Assembly: GCF_001975825.1 (NCBI RefSeq)
Contig: NZ_MTKN01000031.1
Location: 25,248-89,247 of the forward strand
Source of the DNA: [Flexibacter] sp. ATCC 35208
GTDB lineage: Bacteria > Bacteroidota > Bacteroidia > Chitinophagales > Chitinophagaceae
Reading direction: 5' to 3'
DNA length: 64,000 nt
Position numbers and translations under genes: made by a program. The first letter of the stretch is position 1; each line of letters begins with the position of its first letter. Below are positions 1 through 8,249 of the stretch, one piece after another. Below the pieces are notes generated by a model. That model saw only the letters and a program-made list of their open reading frames with translations, ran no database searches and was not told the origin of the DNA.

Positions 1-188
1 GGGCCATGGCTGCCGACGAACAATAATGAATCTGATTGCCAGTACGTTTGCATAAAGCCTTCTATATTCCCCTGGTTCCAGGTGCTGGTTTGTACCGCCA
101 GTAGCTGCCGGATCTCACTGTCCGGATGTTGCGCCAGTGCTGCTATAGACGGGGTTGTCAACAGGATAAGATACAGGATAAAACGCAT
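1..188 (-). CDS. Exported NTF2/SnoaL-like (DUF4440-type) protein, 5' part only
   Basis: Reading the minus strand from the ATG at 186-188 gives about 62 codons that run off the window edge. The first ~20 residues (MRFILYLILL then TTPSIAALAQ) form a signal peptide. The mature start continues with a pattern like IRQLLAVQTSTWNQGNIEGF, then an aromatic MQTYW stretch and SDSLLFVGS. That arrangement (a short helix with WN.G...FM..YW followed by a strand) is typical of small exported SnoaL/NTF2-fold proteins annotated as DUF4440 or YybH-like. The function is not known; the family folds as a small cone that can bind ligands. It is divergent from the Kdo8N operon starting at 270. Only the N-terminus is visible, so the family call rests on about 40 mature residues. 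Confidence 0.65.
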   Translation of the reverse strand, partial: MRFILYLILLTTPSIAALAQHPDSEIRQLLAVQTSTWNQGNIEGFMQTYWQSDSLLFVGSHG

Positions 189-244
189 GGCAATTTTTAG
201 TAAAAGATAAACAGTTTTTCCGAGCGCTGAGTACTTGATTATAC

Positions 245-252
245 TACCTTTG
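245..252 (+). promoter_or_regulatory. Bacteroidota -7 box (TACCTTTG) of the Kdo8N operon
   Basis: TACCTTTG matches the TAnnTTTG consensus of the Bacteroidota housekeeping sigma factor and lies 17 nt ahead of the ATG at 270. No convincing -33 TTG at normal spacing was found. Inferred from sequence only. Confidence 0.5.
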
Positions 253-269
253 CAAAAAATCAACAACTT

Positions 270-1460
270 ATGCCCGGATATGAATTTTTTGGACCGGAAG
301 AACGCAAGGAAGTAAATGACGTGCTGGAAACCGGCATCTTTATGCGCTATGGGTTTGATGGCCCACGCAAAGGCATCTGGAAAGCAAAGGAGCTGGAACA
401 AGCCATCTCTGAAAAACTGAATGTTGGGTACACACAGATCGTATCCAGCGGTACGGCAGCCCTCACCGTAGCAATGCAGGCGTTGGGCATAGGTGCAGGA
501 GACGAAGTGATCATGCCGACCTTCACATTTGTGGCAAGTTTTGAGTGTATCTTCTCGGTAGGCGCCACCCCGGTGCTGGTAGACGTAGATGATACCCTGA
601 CCCTGGACCCTAAAGCGGTTGAGGCTGCAATCACTCCACGTACCAAGGCGGTTATGCCTGTACATATGTGTGGTTCGATGGCTGACCTGGATGCACTGAA
701 GGCCATCTGCGACAAACACAATCTGATCTTACTTGAAGACGCCTGTCAATCATTTGGCGCAACTTATAAAGGTAAAGCTGTTGGTTCTATCGGCCATGCT
801 GGCGCCTTCTCCTTCGACTTTGTAAAAACCATCACCTGTGCTGAAGGTGGTGCCATCGTTACCAACGACAAGGATATTTATGTAAAAGCGGACGGTTACT
901 CTGACCATGGCCACGACCACCTGGGCGTAGACCGTGGGGCAGATCTGCACCCATTCATCGGGTACAACTTCCGCATTTCTGAACTGCATGCGGCTGTAGG
1001 TCTCGCGCAGGTTAGAAAACTGGATACTTTCCTGAGCATCCAGCGCAAAACCAAAAAGATATTTAAAGATGCTCTGTCTGCCATTCCTCAGGTCAGCTTT
1101 CGTCGCCTGCCGGATGCAGAAGGGGATAGTGCTACTTTCCTCGCCTTCTTCCTGCCAGAAGAATCTCAGGCCAGAGCTGCTGCCGCTGCTATGAAAGCTG
1201 CCGGTCTGCCTGCTTTCTACTGGTTTGATAACAACTGGCATTATATCCGTAACTGGGAACACTTCAAACAAAGCACGGTGCTGAGCCGTTTTGCACCAGG
1301 CCTGCAACAGGCAATGGAGCTGTACAAAGTGAAACAATTCCCAGCTTCTGATGCGATCATGAGCCGTTGCATCTGCACTCCTATCAACCTGGGCTGGAGC
1401 GATGCTGAGGTTGCTGAACGTGCTGAGAAACTGGTAAATGCAGTAAAAAGCGCCCTGTAA
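270..1460 (+). CDS. kdnA: DegT/DnrJ/EryC1-family aminotransferase, probable Kdo8N transaminase
   Basis: PLP-dependent sugar aminotransferase of 396 residues. The fold is clear from SSGTAAL near residues 59-65, the cofactor-binding ED at 156-157 (LLEDACQ), the internal-aldimine lysine at about K186 (FSFDFVKT) and the following AEGGAIVTN. In Shewanella the homologous enzyme KdnA transfers an amino group from glutamate to 8-oxo-Kdo to give 8-amino-3,8-dideoxy-manno-octulosonate. The specific call rests on the neighbours: a KdsB-type cytidylyltransferase whose ATG shares one base with this stop codon (TAATG at 1458-1462), and an iron-type alcohol dehydrogenase resembling KdnB. DegT enzymes are a large family, so on its own this protein could aminate another nucleotide-linked or free keto sugar. 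The product would act in the cytosol before transfer to lipid A. Confidence 0.82.
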   Translation: MPGYEFFGPEERKEVNDVLETGIFMRYGFDGPRKGIWKAKELEQAISEKLNVGYTQIVSSGTAALTVAMQALGIGAGDEVIMPTFTFVASFECIFSVGATPVLVDVDDTLTLDPKAVEAAITPRTKAVMPVHMCGSMADLDALKAICDKHNLILLEDACQSFGATYKGKAVGSIGHAGAFSFDFVKTITCAEGGAIVTNDKDIYVKADGYSDHGHDHLGVDRGADLHPFIGYNFRISELHAAVGLAQVRKLDTFLSIQRKTKKIFKDALSAIPQVSFRRLPDAEGDSATFLAFFLPEESQARAAAAAMKAAGLPAFYWFDNNWHYIRNWEHFKQSTVLSRFAPGLQQAMELYKVKQFPASDAIMSRCICTPINLGWSDAEVAERAEKLVNAVKSAL

Positions 1461-2188
1461 TGAAAAAAGTAGCCTTAATACCTGCCCGCTATGGCGCTAC
1501 CCGTTTCCCGGGCAAGCTGATGGCTAAACTGGGTGGTAAGTCAGTGATCCTGCGCACGTATGAAAGTACTGTGAAAACAGGCGTGTTCGACGAAGTTATG
1601 GTCGTAACTGACTCCGATGTTATCTACCAGGAGATCATTAGCAATGGTGGTAAAGCGGTCATGAGCCAAAAGGAACATGAGTGTGGTACCGATCGTATTG
1701 CCGAAGCGATCGCTGACAGGGAAGATGTAGAGATCATCGTAAATGTTCAGGGAGACGAACCTTTCACCCAGAAAGAGCCGCTGGAAAAACTACTTCAGGT
1801 GTTCGAAGGCGAAGCTGGTCAGAAAGTACAGGTAGCCTCCCTGATGCAGGAGCTGAAAGACTGGTCATCCATCGAAGATCCTAATTATGTAAAGGTGGCC
1901 GTGGATAAACAGTTCAACGCACTTTTCTTCTCCCGCTCCGTCATTCCTTATCCCCGCGATAAACAGGTGAAATCCGTTTATTATGAGCACATTGGTATCT
2001 ATGCATTCCGCCGCAAAACCCTGCTGGATTTTACCCAAATGCCGGTAAGCCCACTGGAAGCCGCTGAGAAAATAGAATGCCTGCGCTACCTGGAAAATGG
2101 CATCTCCATGAAAATGGTGGTGACTGAGTACATGGGTGTGGAAATCGATACACCGGAAGACCTGGTGAAAGCAGAAAAATTATTATAA
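1460..2188 (+). CDS. kdsB: 3-deoxy-manno-octulosonate (or 8-amino-Kdo) cytidylyltransferase
   Basis: CMP-Kdo synthetase family, 242 residues, the usual length. It has the N-terminal nucleotide-binding motif IPARYGATRFPGK (residues 7-19), the CGTDRIAEA segment (75-83), and VQGDEP (96-101) with the metal-binding Asp99. The enzyme activates Kdo with CTP, giving CMP-sugar and pyrophosphate, before WaaA transfers it to lipid A. Position between the aminotransferase and the Kdo 8-oxidase suggests that it acts on the 8-amino form, as the Shewanella KdsB does. Translation is likely coupled to the upstream gene through the 1-nt stop/start overlap. Whether the organism has a second kdsB for plain Kdo cannot be told from this window; if it has not, this enzyme may serve both substrates. 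Confidence 0.92.
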   Translation: MKKVALIPARYGATRFPGKLMAKLGGKSVILRTYESTVKTGVFDEVMVVTDSDVIYQEIISNGGKAVMSQKEHECGTDRIAEAIADREDVEIIVNVQGDEPFTQKEPLEKLLQVFEGEAGQKVQVASLMQELKDWSSIEDPNYVKVAVDKQFNALFFSRSVIPYPRDKQVKSVYYEHIGIYAFRRKTLLDFTQMPVSPLEAAEKIECLRYLENGISMKMVVTEYMGVEIDTPEDLVKAEKLL

Positions 2189-2206
2189 TAATATTAATAG
2201 ACCGAG

Positions 2207-3283
2207 ATGAAATTCAGGAACTTTAAGATGGTTGACTACGTGGTATATGGCCGCGGATGTTTTGACCAACTGGATGAAATATTGGCTCCCCAACGTAAAG
2301 GAGATGCACCCATGATATTTTTCGTGGACCATTTCTTCCAGGGAAATGACGCTTTTGCTAAGCGTATTCCAGTGAGAGGCAAGGACAAGATTATATTTAT
2401 TGATGTAACAGACGAACCTAAAACCAAATACGTTGACAAAGTCAGAGATGACCTGAAAACTGAATTTGGTGAGGTGAGCGGTATCATCGGTATCGGTGGC
2501 GGGTCTGTAATGGACATGGCCAAAGCGGTATCCCTGATGATGACCAACCCAGGTTCTTCTGCTGACTATCAGGGCTGGGACCTGGTAAAATATCCTGGCG
2601 TATACAAGGCGGGTATTCCTACCATCTCCGGTACCGGGGCCGAAGTAAGCCGTACCTGTGTACTGACAGGCCCTACCCGTAAGCTGGGTATGAACTCTGA
2701 CTTTACACCGTTCGACCAGATCGTACTGGATCCTGAATTGATCAGAGGCGTACCTAAGAACCAGATGTTCTATACTGCGATGGATTGTTATATCCACTGT
2801 ATCGAATCTCTGACGGGTACTTACCTGAACGCTTTCAGCCGTTCTTACGGTGAAGAATCATTACGCCTGTGCCAGGAGATCTTCCTGCATAAGCCTGAAT
2901 GGGATGACGATGCTGATGAGAAACTGATGATGGCATCTTATGCCGGTGGTATGAGTATCGCCTATTCTCAGGTGGGTGTAGCACACGCTGTGAGCTACGG
3001 TCTGGCTTACCTGCTGGGCACCAAGCACGGTATTGGTAATTGTATCGTGTTCGACAAGCTGGAAGAATTCTATCCTGAAGGCGTAGCTGAATTCAAAGAA
3101 ATGGTGAAGAAACACAACATCGATATTCCACAGGGCATCACCAAAGGACTGACTGATGAGCAATTCAACATCATGATCGATGTATCCCTGGGTATGGCCC
3201 CGCTGTGGGAAAATGCACTGGGTAAGGATTGGAAAGAGCAAATGACAAGAGAAAGACTGAGAGCGCTGTACGAACGGCTGTAA
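2207..3283 (+). CDS. kdnB: Iron-type alcohol dehydrogenase, probable Kdo 8-oxidase
   Basis: Group III (iron-containing) alcohol dehydrogenase, 358 residues. It has the nucleotide-binding GIGGGSVMDMAKA (95-107), the GTGAEVSRT segment and the expected metal ligands Asp193, His197, His260 and His274 (MDCYIHC; VAHAVSYG; GTKHGIGN). The sequence resembles Shewanella KdnB closely along its length as far as I can recall it, for example the N-terminal NFK.V..VVYGRG, YQGWDL, FYTAMDCYIHC and EEFYPEGVAEF blocks. KdnB oxidises the C8 hydroxyl of Kdo to the aldehyde, the first step of Kdo8N synthesis. It starts 18 nt after kdsB and ends just before a strong terminator, so it is the last gene of a three-gene operon. 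Confidence 0.85.
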   Translation: MKFRNFKMVDYVVYGRGCFDQLDEILAPQRKGDAPMIFFVDHFFQGNDAFAKRIPVRGKDKIIFIDVTDEPKTKYVDKVRDDLKTEFGEVSGIIGIGGGSVMDMAKAVSLMMTNPGSSADYQGWDLVKYPGVYKAGIPTISGTGAEVSRTCVLTGPTRKLGMNSDFTPFDQIVLDPELIRGVPKNQMFYTAMDCYIHCIESLTGTYLNAFSRSYGEESLRLCQEIFLHKPEWDDDADEKLMMASYAGGMSIAYSQVGVAHAVSYGLAYLLGTKHGIGNCIVFDKLEEFYPEGVAEFKEMVKKHNIDIPQGITKGLTDEQFNIMIDVSLGMAPLWENALGKDWKEQMTRERLRALYERL

Positions 3284-3305
3284 TCAGACCCGATATTAAA
3301 AAGAC

Positions 3306-3340
3306 AAATCCCGGTCGCCTTGCAGCGCCGGGATTTTTTA
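3306..3340 (+). terminator. Intrinsic terminator of the Kdo8N operon
   Basis: Nine-base-pair stem AAATCCCGG/CCGGGATTT (3306-3314 and 3328-3336) followed by a T-rich tail, 23 nt after the kdnB stop. Confidence 0.85.
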
Positions 3341-3356
3341 TTTTTCTAAGCATGAA

Positions 3357-4583
3357 TTATCGTTGAAACCACTTGCCTGGTGAAAATACAAATTGTTTTA
3401 CAGTTTGCATACGGCGATTTTGATAAATAAAGATCAAATAGACCGTAGCCGCAAGGGTCACTATAGCGGTAGAATAGAAGGTGAGGGGGAAGAACCTGGA
3501 ATCGTTGTGATATACAAAGGCTGACAGGTAGGCGCCAATACCGATACCCGCTTCCTGTGCGATGTACATGGAAGCCAGTGCCCGCCCTTTGTGTTCTGGT
3601 CTGCCCAGATCAATGGTCCAGGCTGTCACGGCAGGAGAATTCAATCCTACTGATACACCATAGATCACAGCGGCAGTGAGCATCATGGCAGGAGAGTGGG
3701 CCACGCCTAAAGTAAATACCCCAACCGCCATAATCACTGTCGCAATCTTCAACACCGGCAATCTGCCATATCGGTCAGAGACCTTACCAGCTAACAACCG
3801 GATACTGATAGAGCTGGCGGTAAAGAATGTATAAAACAGCCCTTTGCTCGCTGGCGGCAGACCTACATAAGCGCTGAAATCAGGAATAATAGTGAACAGT
3901 ACCCCATAGCTGTAATAAGTGATGAAAGTAACGATCACCGGCGCCAGTACCAATGGCTCAAAGATCTCTGATTTAGAGATCCTGAGTGTGGAGAGCCGGA
4001 AGCTTTGTTTATTCGGCAGCGTTTCTTTCATACCACCTACCAGTATCACTACTGATAATAAGGCGAACACTGCCGATAACTGGAACATCACGTGTATATC
4101 CCAGATAGAAGTAACATATCCTCCTATGGCTGGGCCCAGTGCCATACCAATGGTGCTGAAGAGTCCAACCATGCCCATCGCTTCTGCTCTGCGGGTATTG
4201 GGTACGATATCGGCCACATAAGCAGCAGTACCGGTAGGCTTAAAGCCTGTAGAAAAACCATGAAAGAAGCGGAGTAATAAGAAGGCGGCTACAGTGCTGA
4301 CCAGGGGATAGAGCAGGCTACAGATCACACAGATCACGGAGCCGAAAATCATTACCGGAACGCGGCCAACGGTGTCTGTGAGTTTACCGCTAAAGGGCCG
4401 TGATAGCCCTGCCATGAGTGTAAACAAAGCAAGAATGTAGCCTTTGTATTGTTCGCCGCCCATGCTGCTGAGGTAAGCAGGCAAGTCTGGTAGCATCATG
4501 TTGTAGCTGGCGGAAAACAGTGCATTGCTAAGGCATAGCATGATAAAGTGGAAGGTATAGATCCTCCCGTGCGACTGATCCAT
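3357..4583 (-). CDS. MFS transporter
   Basis: A 408-residue major facilitator with twelve predicted membrane helices. The first-half loop 2-3 motif is visible as GKLTDTVGRVPVM and its second-half counterpart as GKVSDRYGRLPVL, which fixes the fold. The substrate cannot be read from sequence; drug/sugar efflux-type DHA1 permeases look most similar. A -7 box, TAACTTTG on the minus strand (4588-4595), ends only a few bases before the ATG, so the transcript is probably leaderless or nearly so. The gene lies directly downstream of the terminator of a small membrane-peptide gene and is convergent with the Kdo8N operon, so it is probably monocistronic. A link to Kdo8N is not supported beyond proximity. 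Confidence 0.88.
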   Translation of the reverse strand: MDQSHGRIYTFHFIMLCLSNALFSASYNMMLPDLPAYLSSMGGEQYKGYILALFTLMAGLSRPFSGKLTDTVGRVPVMIFGSVICVICSLLYPLVSTVAAFLLLRFFHGFSTGFKPTGTAAYVADIVPNTRRAEAMGMVGLFSTIGMALGPAIGGYVTSIWDIHVMFQLSAVFALLSVVILVGGMKETLPNKQSFRLSTLRISKSEIFEPLVLAPVIVTFITYYSYGVLFTIIPDFSAYVGLPPASKGLFYTFFTASSISIRLLAGKVSDRYGRLPVLKIATVIMAVGVFTLGVAHSPAMMLTAAVIYGVSVGLNSPAVTAWTIDLGRPEHKGRALASMYIAQEAGIGIGAYLSAFVYHNDSRFFPLTFYSTAIVTLAATVYLIFIYQNRRMQTVKQFVFSPGKWFQR

Positions 4584-4587
4584 GATG

Positions 4588-4595
4588 CAAAGTTA
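4588..4595 (-). promoter_or_regulatory. -7 box (TAACTTTG) of the MFS gene, giving a near-leaderless mRNA
   Basis: Perfect TAnnTTTG match on the minus strand; only 4 nt separate it from the ATG at 4581-4583, so transcription should begin at or next to the start codon. Confidence 0.5.
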
Positions 4596-4606
4596 GTAAA
4601 GGGCAA

Positions 4607-4641
4607 TAAAAAAGCCGTCTTAATTATTTAAGACAGCTCTT
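4607..4641 (-). terminator. Intrinsic terminator after the small membrane-peptide gene
   Basis: Minus-strand stem AGCTGTCTTAA/TTAAGACGGCT with a four-base loop and six T residues, 24 nt after the stop of the 47-residue gene. It separates that gene from the MFS promoter. Confidence 0.75.
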
Positions 4642-4664
4642 TAATATCATGAAGAAGTTGATTA

Positions 4665-4808
4665 TTAGCGTTTTACGTACTTAAACGCAGCAACCAGGAA
4701 CATTGCAGTGAATAAACCGATTACTACGAATGTAGCATAATGTGCAAATGCATCTCCAGCTCTGAAAAAATCTGTGGTTTCTACGTTATTAACTACGGCA
4801 AGCAACAT
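4665..4808 (-). CDS. Small single-span membrane protein, 47 aa
   Basis: A short reading frame starting at ATG 4806-4808 and ending at TAA 4665-4667. The product has a polar N-terminal half (about residues 1-24), one hydrophobic helix spanning roughly 25-42 (TFVVIGLFTAMFLVAAF) and a basic tail KYVKR, which fits an inner-membrane peptide with the C-terminus in the cytosol. A dedicated terminator follows it and a TAACTTGC near-consensus -7 element lies upstream, so it looks like a real transcription unit rather than a chance frame. I do not recognise a family. It lies between the MFS gene and the fused E1 gene, in the same orientation as both. Confidence 0.6.
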   Translation of the reverse strand: MLLAVVNNVETTDFFRAGDAFAHYATFVVIGLFTAMFLVAAFKYVKR

Positions 4809-4881
4809 AAAAAAAGTGTTTAATGATCCGGGGTGCAAGTTAGCACATTCATTTTAGAAAAAAGAGGAAAATTTCCGAAGC

Positions 4882-6843
4882 TTAATATTGCAATAATGTT
4901 TGTACACATTCATGCAGGCGTGCCTTCGCAAGGAAATTTGCTTCCAGCTCTGCTGCAAAAGGGACAGGGGTATCCAGAGATGCACAGCGCATAACGGGGG
5001 CATCCAATTGCCGGAAGCAGTGCTCGCCAATCCAGGCCGCAATCTCGCCACCGATGCCTCCGGTTAAGGTCGCTTCGTGCAATATCAACACTTTTCCTGT
5101 GGTAAAAACGGCTTGTTGAATGGCTGTATAATCCAGTGGTTGCAGTGACCTCAGATCCAGGATATGGATTGATAGTTCAGCATGCAGCCGCGCATATTCC
5201 AGCGCCCAATGTACGCCTGCTCCATAAGTAATGATACTAACATCATCTCCATCCTGTACCACCTTTGCTTTTCCTATTTCAATAGTATAAGGTGCATCCG
5301 GCACAGGGCCACTGATACTCCTGTACAAGGCTTTGTGCTCAAAGTACAATACCGGGTTAGGATCTGCCAGCGCTGCCAGCAATAACCCTTTCGCATCTTC
5401 AGGGGTTGCCGGGTACACCACTTTCAAGCCCGGTGTATGTGTAAACCAGGCCTCATTACTCTGTGAATGAAAGGGACCTGCCCCTACGCCCGCCCCTGCC
5501 GGGAGCCGTATAACCACATTGGCATTTTGCCCCCAGCGGTAATGAATCTTGGCGAGGTTGTTTACAATCTGGTTAAACCCACAGGAAACAAAGTCGGCAA
5601 ACTGCATCTCTACCATACTTCTGTAGCCCATCACTGATAAGCCCAATCCTGCACCGAGTATGGCACTCTCGCACAAGGGCGTATTGCGTACCCGCTCTTT
5701 ACCATACAGGCCTGCCAATCCTTCTGTGATCTTAAATGCACCACCATATTCGGCTATATCCTGACCCATCAAAATAAGGTCAGGGTGCAGTTCCATTGCC
5801 TGATGCAGGGCATCGGCTATTGCATTGATAAACCGTTTTTCAGAAACAGCGCCTGTGGGAGCTACTGGTACCGGTGCCGGCGCATAGATATCGTGCAGCT
5901 CCTCATCTAAATTGAAAACGTGCACCGTTTCGTGCAATGCCGCTTGTATATCGTGATCGATTTCCTGTTTCAGTGATTCCCGGATGGAATCATCTGCCAG
6001 GTTCAAAAACTGTAAGAACTTTTCGAAATGTAATATCGGGTCCTGCTTTGCCCATTCTTCCAGCAGGGCAGCGGGTACGTATTTTGTGCCACTGGCTTCT
6101 TCATGTCCCCGCATTCTAAAGGTCATGGCCTCTATCAATACCGGTTGTCGTTCCTCCAGGGCATGGCGTTTTGCCTCCTTCACTGCATGGTATACCTCTA
6201 AGATATTATTGCCATTGATGCGCATGCCCCGCATACCGTAGCCGGCTGCCCGATCTGCCAGCTGTTCACAGCGATATTGTTCTGCCACCGGGGTACTTAA
6301 CCCATAGCCATTATTCTCTATCAGGAAGATCACTGGTAAACCCCATACAGCAGCTACATTCAGGGCTTCATGGAATTCCCCTTCGCTGGTACCGCCTTCG
6401 CCTGTAAAGGTCAGCGTTACTTTACCGGAGAATTCCAGCTGCTGCGCCAATGCGATACCATCTGCTACTGACAACTGTGGACCAAGATGAGAGATCATCC
6501 CAAATATGTGATGGGCTGCGCTCCCAAAATGAAAAGATCGTTCTCTGCCTTTACTATATCCCAGCGGACTTCCCTGCCACTGATGAAACAACTGTTGCAA
6601 AGGCATCTGCCTTGTTGTAAATACACCGAGGTTACGATGCAGTGGCAATATCCATTCATCTTCATCCAGGGCTAAAGTGGCGCCTACGGCAATCGCTTCC
6701 TGCCCTATACCTGAAAACCATTTACTTACTTTTCCCTGCCTCAGTAGCAATAACATTTTCTCCTCTACCAGCCGGGGGTAAAGTAAGGCTTTGTAAAAGC
6801 CCAGCAACTGGTCGTCACTGATATGTGTGCGGTCGAAGTACAT
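4882..6843 (-). CDS. 2-oxoacid dehydrogenase E1, alpha and beta subunits fused
   Basis: A 653-residue thiamine-diphosphate enzyme joining E1-alpha (about 1-320) and E1-beta (about 335-653) of the branched-chain/acetoin/pyruvate dehydrogenase family. The ThDP motif runs from GEG at 148-150 to ENN at 176-178; the beta half carries GQDIAEYGG, the LCESAILGAGLGLS segment and the AGAGVGAGPFHSQS loop. It would decarboxylate a 2-oxoacid and hand the acyl group to a lipoylated E2, most likely for branched-chain 2-oxoacids; E2 and E3 are not in this window. The ATG overlaps the stop of the upstream YvlD-like gene by one base (TGATG), so the two are co-translated. Fused E1 proteins are common in Bacteroidota; the exact substrate is inferred. 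Confidence 0.88.
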   Translation of the reverse strand: MYFDRTHISDDQLLGFYKALLYPRLVEEKMLLLLRQGKVSKWFSGIGQEAIAVGATLALDEDEWILPLHRNLGVFTTRQMPLQQLFHQWQGSPLGYSKGRERSFHFGSAAHHIFGMISHLGPQLSVADGIALAQQLEFSGKVTLTFTGEGGTSEGEFHEALNVAAVWGLPVIFLIENNGYGLSTPVAEQYRCEQLADRAAGYGMRGMRINGNNILEVYHAVKEAKRHALEERQPVLIEAMTFRMRGHEEASGTKYVPAALLEEWAKQDPILHFEKFLQFLNLADDSIRESLKQEIDHDIQAALHETVHVFNLDEELHDIYAPAPVPVAPTGAVSEKRFINAIADALHQAMELHPDLILMGQDIAEYGGAFKITEGLAGLYGKERVRNTPLCESAILGAGLGLSVMGYRSMVEMQFADFVSCGFNQIVNNLAKIHYRWGQNANVVIRLPAGAGVGAGPFHSQSNEAWFTHTPGLKVVYPATPEDAKGLLLAALADPNPVLYFEHKALYRSISGPVPDAPYTIEIGKAKVVQDGDDVSIITYGAGVHWALEYARLHAELSIHILDLRSLQPLDYTAIQQAVFTTGKVLILHEATLTGGIGGEIAAWIGEHCFRQLDAPVMRCASLDTPVPFAAELEANFLAKARLHECVQTLLQY

Positions 6844-7193
6844 CAGTCATCGCGCCTGGTACCAGCCAGGCTATTCATAATGCCAGAAACCACTGTCAGC
6901 ACAAGGCTGAACAGCAATGCCCATATAAATCCATCTACCTTGAATCCAGACACCAGCGAACTGGCCATCATAATAATGATAGCATTGATAACCAATAGGA
7001 ATAGCCCTAATGTAATGATGGTAACAGGTAATGTCAGCAGTATTAAAATAGGTTTTACCAACAGGTTCAGTATCGCCAATACAAAAGCCAATACCAGGGC
7101 GGTAATGAAGCTGTTAATATATACACCGGGCAATACATAAGCAGTAACCATGGCTGCGATGGCGCTAATTAACAGGCGGATCAGGAAATTCAT
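6843..7193 (-). CDS. YvlD/PF04020-type four-helix membrane protein
   Basis: 116 residues with four hydrophobic helices (about 4-22, 28-47, 52-75 and 85-108). The pattern NxLIRLLISAIAAMVTAYVLPG and LNLLVKPILILLTLPVTIITLGLF is characteristic of the PF04020 family, formally grouped as mycobacterial-type phage holins but found on chromosomes without phage genes, where some members affect envelope stress responses. No prophage context exists here. The stop codon shares one base with the start of the fused E1 gene, and the gene begins about 30 nt after the TIM-barrel gene, suggesting a three-gene minus-strand operon. Confidence 0.85.
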   Translation of the reverse strand: MNFLIRLLISAIAAMVTAYVLPGVYINSFITALVLAFVLAILNLLVKPILILLTLPVTIITLGLFLLVINAIIIMMASSLVSGFKVDGFIWALLFSLVLTVVSGIMNSLAGTRRDD

Positions 7194-7223
7194 ACAGATA
7201 AATTTGAATGAAAGGTAACGAAA

Positions 7224-8150
7224 TTACAGAAATGCATCGCTTTCCCTATAAGCCTTTATCAGTGCTACCTCACCTTCTTTTCCGGGGTTGGCATTGCCGT
7301 GTTCCATACCGAGTACGCCCTTATATCCTTTTGTGTGTAAATGTTTGAAGATGTTCTTGTAATTGATCTCGCCGGTAGTGGGCTCTTTTCTACCTGGGTT
7401 GTCTCCGATCTGAATATAGGCGATTTCGTCCCAGCACAGGTCCATGGTAGGTATCAGGTTGCCGGTATTGCGCTGCATGTGGTAGATATCGTAGAGTATT
7501 TTACAACTGGGGCTATTTACTGCTTTGCACACCATATAGCTTTGTTCTGCTGTACGGAGAAAGAGGTCTGCATTGTCGCTCAGGGGCTCCAGCACCATCA
7601 CGAGACCATGTGGTTCAAGAATGGCGGTACCTGGGCGCAGTGCTTCGATGACATTGCCTGTTTGTACGCCCATAGGAAGGTTGCGTTCAAAGTAGCCGGG
7701 TACAAAGGTGGCCCATTTGGCATTTACACGTTTGGCTGTTTCAAGTGCCTTGCGACATATTTTTACAAAGGTGTCCTTGAATTCCTGTTTGCCGGTGGTG
7801 AGGGAGGTTTTCCAGTTGTCTCCACCGTCTATCACAAAAACACCCATTTGCATACCCAGTTTCGCCAGCAGATTTCCGATCTTTTCCTGTTCGGCTACAT
7901 CGCGGTTCATGAGACCATTGTCTTCAAAGGAACGGAAGCCCTGGTCGTACATAAATTGAATCTGGTCCAGTACATTGTTGCCCGCGCTGTTTTTAAACAT
8001 GCCATCATGGGGCGCATAGTTCAGGTTAAAGGGTTTGCCTGCCTCCGGAGCCAGGGGCTCCGAGGAAATCGCAGCGGCGGTAGCAGCATTGAAAGCAAGG
8101 GTTGACAGACCTGCCAGGGTGCCCTGCTGCAAGAATTTTCTTCTTTCCAT
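7224..8150 (-). CDS. Tat-exported TIM-barrel protein, hydroxypyruvate-isomerase-like
   Basis: Sugar phosphate isomerase/epimerase superfamily. The start is set at ATG 8148-8150, giving 308 residues that begin MERRKFLQQG, a twin-arginine signal with a hydrophobic stretch ending near AATAAA; an upstream in-frame ATG at 8195 would bury that signal. Conserved hydroxypyruvate-isomerase features are LEPLSD, ILYDIYHMQR, QIGDNPGRKEP with TGEINY, and GMEHGN, which supply the Glu/Asp/His/Arg active-site set. The protein should therefore be a metal-dependent keto/aldose isomerase or epimerase in the periplasm. The substrate is unknown. It is divergent from the SUMF1-like and oxidoreductase genes at 8250-10562, which are exported too and may form one sugar-processing set. 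Confidence 0.8.
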   Translation of the reverse strand: MERRKFLQQGTLAGLSTLAFNAATAAAISSEPLAPEAGKPFNLNYAPHDGMFKNSAGNNVLDQIQFMYDQGFRSFEDNGLMNRDVAEQEKIGNLLAKLGMQMGVFVIDGGDNWKTSLTTGKQEFKDTFVKICRKALETAKRVNAKWATFVPGYFERNLPMGVQTGNVIEALRPGTAILEPHGLVMVLEPLSDNADLFLRTAEQSYMVCKAVNSPSCKILYDIYHMQRNTGNLIPTMDLCWDEIAYIQIGDNPGRKEPTTGEINYKNIFKHLHTKGYKGVLGMEHGNANPGKEGEVALIKAYRESDAFL

Positions 8151-8249
8151 AACGTAATATTTATTGCATGAGATTACTAAATGTATAAAAAACATTGCTT
8201 TACCGCAATCGATTTAATAAATTCACTATTGATTCTTTAAACCGGTGTT

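Noticed and set aside
6843..7193. Phage holin annotation as evidence of a prophage
   Set aside because: PF04020 proteins are usually chromosomal, and no other phage gene, attachment site or integrase is nearby.
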